NCBI GenBank assembly: GCA_020718525.1
Contig: DYRX01000013.1
Span: 1-28,395, forward strand
Source: Victivallis vadensis
GTDB lineage: Bacteria; Verrucomicrobiota; Lentisphaeria; Victivallales; GWF2-50-93
DNA length: 28,395 nucleotides
Reading direction: 5' to 3'
The notes under the pieces were generated by a model. The model was not told where the DNA came from, did not search any database, and saw only the letters and a list, made by a program, of their open reading frames with translations. Below are positions 24,477-28,395 of this stretch, one piece after another; the first letter of the stretch is position 1; each line of letters starts with the position of its first letter. Position numbers and translations under genes: made by a program.

Positions 24477-24839
24477 ATGGCAGATTGCAAGACTAAGAAA
24501 GAAAAGAGAACGAGGCGTCACAACAGGCTCAGGAAGAAGATTTCAGGGACCGTGGCGCGCCCCCGTCTCTCGATATCGTTCAGCATCACAAATGGCTTCG
24601 CTCAGCTCATTGACGATGAGAATGGCCGCACAATTGTGTCCGCGTCCACGCTTGACAAGGATTTTCCGGAAGGTCGCATGAAGGGGATGGAGCAGGCGGC
24701 GGCTTTGGGTGAAATTGCCGGCAAGAAAGCTTTGGCGTCAGGAATATCGCTCGTCGTGTTTGATCGCGGCGGCTTCAGATATCACGGCAGGGTCAAATGT
24801 TTTGCCGATGCCGCAAGAAAAGCCGGATTACAATTCTAA
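24477..24839 (+). CDS. rplR: 50S ribosomal protein L18
   Basis: L18 binds 5S rRNA with L5. The 120-residue product has a basic start (KTKKEKRTRRHNRLRKKI), the RPRLSISFS strand and the C-terminal VVFDRGGFRYHGRVKCFAD. GAGGGAT precedes the ATG. Length is usual. Confidence 0.95.
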   Translation: MADCKTKKEKRTRRHNRLRKKISGTVARPRLSISFSITNGFAQLIDDENGRTIVSASTLDKDFPEGRMKGMEQAAALGEIAGKKALASGISLVVFDRGGFRYHGRVKCFADAARKAGLQF

Positions 24840-24851
24840 ACAGAGGTCAAT

Positions 24852-25376
24852 ATGTCTGAAGATTTTCATGTCAGTTCGTCTGACGGCGGCTCCATGGAGG
24901 AGCGCGTGATAAGCGTCAATCGCTGTTCCAAAGTGGTCAAAGGCGGGCGGAATTTCAGTTTCAGCGCCCTCATCGTAGTCGGCGACAGGAGAGGCTCGGT
25001 CGGAATCGGCTTTGGCAAGGCAAACGAAGTGTCCGACGCAATCCGCAAGGGTGGTGAAAGCGCGAGAAAAAGTCAGATCAGAATTCCCCTCAACGGGACG
25101 ACAATCCCCTTCGAAGTCGAAGCCAAGTACAGAGCTGGAAAAGTTCTTCTGAAGCCTGCATCCAAAGGAACGGGACTTATTGCTGGCGGCGCGGTCAGAT
25201 CTATTCTTGAGCTGGGCGGCGTAAGCGATGTTCTCGCAAAATCCCTCGGATCCAGCAATCCTTTCAATGTCACTAAGGCCACAATGAAGGCGATTGACAT
25301 GCTCAAGTCGAAAAAGGAAATATTTGAGAAACGCGGAATAGAAAAAAAGGTTGCAAAGAACAATGAAACTGCATGA
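24852..25376 (+). CDS. rpsE: 30S ribosomal protein S5
   Basis: S5 contributes to decoding accuracy. The 174-residue product shows VVKGGRNFSFSALIVVGDR (about 28-46) and VRSILELGGVSDVLAKSLG with the SSNPFNVTKAT loop following. AGAGG precedes the ATG. Its end overlaps rplO by 14 bases, so the usual rpmD between them is absent. Confidence 0.96.
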   Translation: MSEDFHVSSSDGGSMEERVISVNRCSKVVKGGRNFSFSALIVVGDRRGSVGIGFGKANEVSDAIRKGGESARKSQIRIPLNGTTIPFEVEAKYRAGKVLLKPASKGTGLIAGGAVRSILELGGVSDVLAKSLGSSNPFNVTKATMKAIDMLKSKKEIFEKRGIEKKVAKNNETA

Positions 25377-25806
25377 GTTGCGGAATACTCCAGGCGCCAG
25401 GAAAAAGCGCAAAATAATTGGACGTGGCGATGCGTCTGGACAGGGCGGCACCGCGGGACGCGGGCACAAGGGGCAGAAGGCGCGTGCCGGAGCAAATATG
25501 CGACCATTTTTTGAAGGCGGTCAGATTCCGCTTTTCCGCCGTCTCCCCAAAAGGGGCTTCAAGAGCATGGATCACAAGCTCTACAACATCGTAAATCTTT
25601 CGAATATTGAAAATAATTTTTCCGCAGGAGATATTGTTGACGAGTCTACATTGCGCGGGAAAAAGCTTCTGGGCGACAAGCATGAAGGCTTGAAAGTTCT
25701 TGGTTCTGGCGAACTTACGAAGGCACTTACGATAAAGGCAAACAAGTTTTCCGCGTCGGCAAAATCCAAGATCGAATCTGCCGGCGGAGTCTGCGAACTG
25801 GTCTGA
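25363..25806 (+). CDS. rplO: 50S ribosomal protein L15
   Basis: L15 is a late-assembly protein of the large subunit. The 147-residue product starts MKLHELRNTPGARKKRK and has the glycine-rich GRGHKGQKARAGANMRPFFE and GGQIPLFRRLPKRGF segments. An upstream in-frame ATG at 25351 exists, but ATG 25363 gives the normal N-terminus. It overlaps rpsE by 14 bases. Confidence 0.95.
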   Translation: MKLHELRNTPGARKKRKIIGRGDASGQGGTAGRGHKGQKARAGANMRPFFEGGQIPLFRRLPKRGFKSMDHKLYNIVNLSNIENNFSAGDIVDESTLRGKKLLGDKHEGLKVLGSGELTKALTIKANKFSASAKSKIESAGGVCELV

Positions 25807-25840
25807 GCGCTATTAAAACAAGGCAAACACGGGATCAAGC

Positions 25841-27241
25841 ATGTTTTCGGCATTCTCAAACGCATTTAAAGTCAAGGAATTGCGCACAAAGATTTTTGTG
25901 ATGCTGGGCATTGTTGCGCTTTGCCGCCTCGCGGCAAACATTCCGTGCCCCGGAGTTGATCCTCAAGCTCTGAAGATTTATTTTGACAAATACAATCAGA
26001 TGAGCGCCAGCGGGATGTTCATGGGGATGTTCGATCTCTTCAGCGGAGGTGCTCTCCAGGAGTTCGCCGTCGCGACTCTCGGCATTATGCCCTACATCTC
26101 CGCCTCTATTATAATGCAATTGCTAGTTCCAGTCATTCCTTCACTCGAAAAAATGGCGAGAGAGGGCGATGTCGGCAAGCAGAAGATCACGCAATATACC
26201 AGATATCTCACTGTCATCATTTGTATTGTCCAAGGAGCAATGGCCGCTTCGGCGATGATAAATCCGCAGAATTTGGGACTTCCTGCTCCAGATCGCCCTC
26301 TTGTCCTGCATTCCGGACCATCGTTCATTTTCATGACAGTAATAATGCTCACTTGCGGCACAATGCTCATGATGTGGCTTGGAGAGCAGATTACCCAATA
26401 CGGAATCGGAAATGGAGCTTCAATAATCATCACAGTCGGTATTGTTGCAAGAATGCCTCAGGCATTTTACAGCCTTTATGACATGGCGGCGGCTGGCTCG
26501 ACTTTCAGCGGACAGCGCTTCAATCCAGTTCAGGCTCTTATCCTCATTTTCATATTTGTGGCTGTGACGGCGGCTACTATTGCCTTGACTCAAGGTCAGA
26601 GGCGCATCCCGATTCAGATGGCGAAGCGCATCGTGGGCAACAAAATGAAGGGTGGCAGTACATATATGCCCCTCCGCGTCAATTTTTCCGGCGTAATGCC
26701 GATCATCTTCGCGAGTGCAATACTGATGTTCCCTCCTATGCTTCTTCAGTGGATTCCAAACATGCTCCCTGAAGGTGCGGCGCCTGTCGCCAATTTCCTC
26801 AGAGATCTGTCAAGATATTTCGTATATGGCTCAAACGGCTATCTCTTTACCTACGGTCTGCTTGTTGTCCTCTTTTCATATTTTTGGGTTGCAAATCAGT
26901 TCAACCCGGTTCAGATTGCGGAAAATCTTAAAAAAGAGGGTGCGTATGTGCCTGGAATCAGACCGGGCAAGCCGACTGCCGAGTTTCTTGACAGCACTAT
27001 GACTCGCGTCACCTTGGCTGGTGCGATTTTCCTTACCGGACTAGCTCTTTTCCCAATGCTCCTCTACAATGGTCTCAGCATCAACATGATGGTCGCATCA
27101 TTTTTCGGGGGAACAAGTCTTCTGATCATAGTTGGCGTAATGCTTGACACTCTCAGCCAGATGGAGTCCCATCTTCTCATGCGCAACTACGACGGCTTCC
27201 TCAAGCGCGGCAGACTGCGCGGAAGAGCTGGACGCAAGTAA
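25841..27241 (+). CDS. secY: Protein translocase subunit SecY
   Basis: SecY is the pore of the Sec translocon. The 466-residue product has ten hydrophobic helices and several signatures: the plug-region helix, ATLGIMPYISASIIMQL near residues 76-92, GSTYMPLRVNFSGVMPIIFA and the C-terminal RPGKPTAEFLDSTMTRVTL. It is about 30 residues longer than E. coli SecY, owing to loops around residues 140-160 and at the C-terminus. It follows rplO by 34 bases, the standard spc-operon order, but no adk, map, infA or rpmJ gene follows it. Confidence 0.96.
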   Translation: MFSAFSNAFKVKELRTKIFVMLGIVALCRLAANIPCPGVDPQALKIYFDKYNQMSASGMFMGMFDLFSGGALQEFAVATLGIMPYISASIIMQLLVPVIPSLEKMAREGDVGKQKITQYTRYLTVIICIVQGAMAASAMINPQNLGLPAPDRPLVLHSGPSFIFMTVIMLTCGTMLMMWLGEQITQYGIGNGASIIITVGIVARMPQAFYSLYDMAAAGSTFSGQRFNPVQALILIFIFVAVTAATIALTQGQRRIPIQMAKRIVGNKMKGGSTYMPLRVNFSGVMPIIFASAILMFPPMLLQWIPNMLPEGAAPVANFLRDLSRYFVYGSNGYLFTYGLLVVLFSYFWVANQFNPVQIAENLKKEGAYVPGIRPGKPTAEFLDSTMTRVTLAGAIFLTGLALFPMLLYNGLSINMMVASFFGGTSLLIIVGVMLDTLSQMESHLLMRNYDGFLKRGRLRGRAGRK

Positions 27242-27573
27242 ATCCATCAAGGCTCACCACGGGCTTTGTCTTGGCCAGATCTCAAGACTTAATCATTGTC
27301 GAGGATCGGAACCGCTATTGATATCGGTGTCGTTTTGGGTAATTGAATCGTATAGGAATTTGTATTTTTTATAATTCTCGTAATCATAGTCGCTATCGCT
27401 ATCAGCGGAGCGGTAAGCGATAAATTTGCAAACCCGATTACGATAGCGATTACGACAACGATAACGAGTCTTGGAAGCTCCCGTCGTAGCCGGGTTAAAT
27501 TTATCGTCACGATTGCAATGCTGACCCCGGCGCATATTCTGAATTTTTATGTGCATCTACCAATGGAACCGCA
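27242..27573. other. 332-base intergenic region, secY to kdsB
   Basis: No gene is supported here. Minus-strand open frames at 27289-27556 only translate the repeat tract and have low-complexity, Ile/Thr/Arg-rich products. No clear terminator follows secY and no promoter was recognised before kdsB. The main content is the hexamer-phased tract at about 27293-27470. Confidence 0.6.
27293..27470. repeat. Second CG-phased hexamer tract with inverted arms
   Basis: TCG or TCA begins at 27306, 27324, 27330, 27348, 27378, 27384, 27390, 27396 and 27402, all on one six-base phase. On the far side, CCG, ACG or GCG begins at 27434, 27440, 27446, 27452, 27458 and 27464, again every six bases. The left units are TCGTAA, TCATAG, TCGCTA, TCGCTA. 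The reverse complement of the right arm reads TCGTTA, TCGTTG, TCGTAA, TCGCTA, TCGTAA. The arms are thus inverted, imperfect copies around a 30-base centre. Confidence 0.7.
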
Positions 27574-28317
27574 ATGATGTCATCTTTAGCAGTCATACCG
27601 GCTAGATATGCCAGCACAAGATTCCCTGGCAAGGCGCTTGCCGAAATCTGTGGCAAGCCAATGGTTCAATGGGTTTATGAGAGAACTGCCGCATCCTCCG
27701 TTGACCAAGTTTGCGTCGCTACCGACGACTCCCGCATCTTGGACGCAGTCAAGACCTTTGGTGGCAATGCCGTGATGACTTCTCCCTCCCACCCTTCCGG
27801 AACCGACAGAGTTTTCGAAGCTGCGAAAAAGTTTCTACCTGACGCTGAAGTCGTAATAAACGTCCAGGGCGATGAGCCGCTCATTCCAAGCGGAATCATA
27901 TCAAAGCTCAATGACTTGATGAAATCCGTTCCGTCGCTTGAAATGGCGACTGTCGCAGTCCCCTGCCCTAGAGAGGCAATTGCCTCGAATCCAAATGTCG
28001 TAAAGCTTGTTCTAGATAAGGATTCAAATGCGCTATACTTCAGCCGTTCGCCCATTCCTTTTTTGAGGGAAGGAGGAGTTTCGCCGGCCATGCTTCGCCA
28101 CTGGGGGATTTACGCATTCAAAATGAAGTCCCTTGACAAATTCGTCTCATTGCCGGAGTCCAGCCTGGAAAAATGCGAAAAGCTTGAACAGCTGAGAGCC
28201 CTGGAGAACGGAATTAAAATCCGTGTTGTGATTACTGACGAGCCCAGCATAGGAGTTGACACACCTGCCGATCTCGAAGAGCTCCTCAAATATATCCGCA
28301 CGGCAAATATTAGCTGA
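27574..28317 (+). CDS. kdsB: 3-deoxy-manno-octulosonate cytidylyltransferase
   Basis: KdsB activates KDO as CMP-KDO for lipid A-core synthesis in the cytoplasm. The product is 247 residues, the family length. It has the nucleotide-binding start VIPARYASTRFPGKALAEI (about 7-25), ATDDSRI at about 49-55, the metal-binding NVQGDEPLI (about 94-102) and the KDO-site RHWGIYAFK (about 172-180). The start is one of two adjacent ATGs (27574 or 27577), with GGAA upstream. It is direct evidence for a KDO-containing outer membrane. The 78 bases after it show no feature. Confidence 0.95.
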   Translation: MMSSLAVIPARYASTRFPGKALAEICGKPMVQWVYERTAASSVDQVCVATDDSRILDAVKTFGGNAVMTSPSHPSGTDRVFEAAKKFLPDAEVVINVQGDEPLIPSGIISKLNDLMKSVPSLEMATVAVPCPREAIASNPNVVKLVLDKDSNALYFSRSPIPFLREGGVSPAMLRHWGIYAFKMKSLDKFVSLPESSLEKCEKLEQLRALENGIKIRVVITDEPSIGVDTPADLEELLKYIRTANIS

Positions 28318-28395
28318 CCACCATAATTTCAGCGACTAAATATTCAGTGACCGAATTCGGGTGCCGCAGTTTCTTCAAAATTCAGACTTCCTGAT

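Noticed and set aside
27289..27556. Low-complexity minus-strand frames rich in Ile, Thr and Arg
   Set aside because: They are translations of the six-base repeat, whose period keeps frames open without being coding.

Overview
The window looks like a chromosomal segment of a Gram-negative, probably anaerobic bacterium. kdsB (CMP-KDO synthesis) and several lipoprotein or signal-anchor proteins point to an outer membrane. A RACo-like corrinoid activator points to an anaerobic, methyl-transfer lifestyle. The ribosomal cluster lacks rpmD and carries a zinc-type S14. Together with large Asp-box and FG-GAP surface proteins, this would fit the PVC group (Lentisphaerota, Kiritimatiellota or Verrucomicrobiota), but that placement is inference and no rRNA is present to test it.

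Layout. 1-666 is the 3' end of an FG-GAP/VCBS surface protein broken by a one-base insertion. 708-5983 is a leftward block: ABC ATPase, ABC-2 permease, TPR plus zinc-ribbon anchored protein, a second anchored helical protein, a second ABC-2 permease, then a pseB-like UDP-sugar dehydratase. 6104-10589 is a rightward string: rpsO, pnp, tadA, a one-domain asparaginase and a lipoprotein. A strong hairpin plus T-run sits inside the 5' end of tadA and may act as a terminator or attenuator behind pnp. 10784-11104 is an ArsR-type repressor converging on a leftward operon (11090-16053) of RACo-like protein, 13-Asp-box propeller protein and L,D-transpeptidase.

16054-16520 is a 467-base gap holding a hexamer-phased inverted repeat. 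16521-19138 encodes a GT39-like membrane glycosyltransferase and a degenerate UbiA-like membrane protein. 19371-27241 is one rightward run of an exported coiled-coil protein followed by rplV-rpsC-rplP-rpmC-rpsQ-rplN-rplX-rplE-rpsZ-rpsH-rplF-rplR-rpsE-rplO-secY. The usual rpsJ-to-rpsS half of the S10 cluster is not upstream, and map/infA/rpmJ are not downstream. A second hexamer-phased tract (about 27293-27470) separates secY from kdsB.

Many neighbouring genes overlap by ATGA, so translational coupling is a theme of the window. The most unusual signals are the two CG-phased hexamer inverted repeats, the terminator-like hairpin embedded in tadA, the remodelled 5' end of the ribosomal cluster, and the double-permease ABC operon with a zinc-ribbon protein predicted to face outward. 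No tRNA, rRNA, CRISPR array or insertion sequence was recognised.
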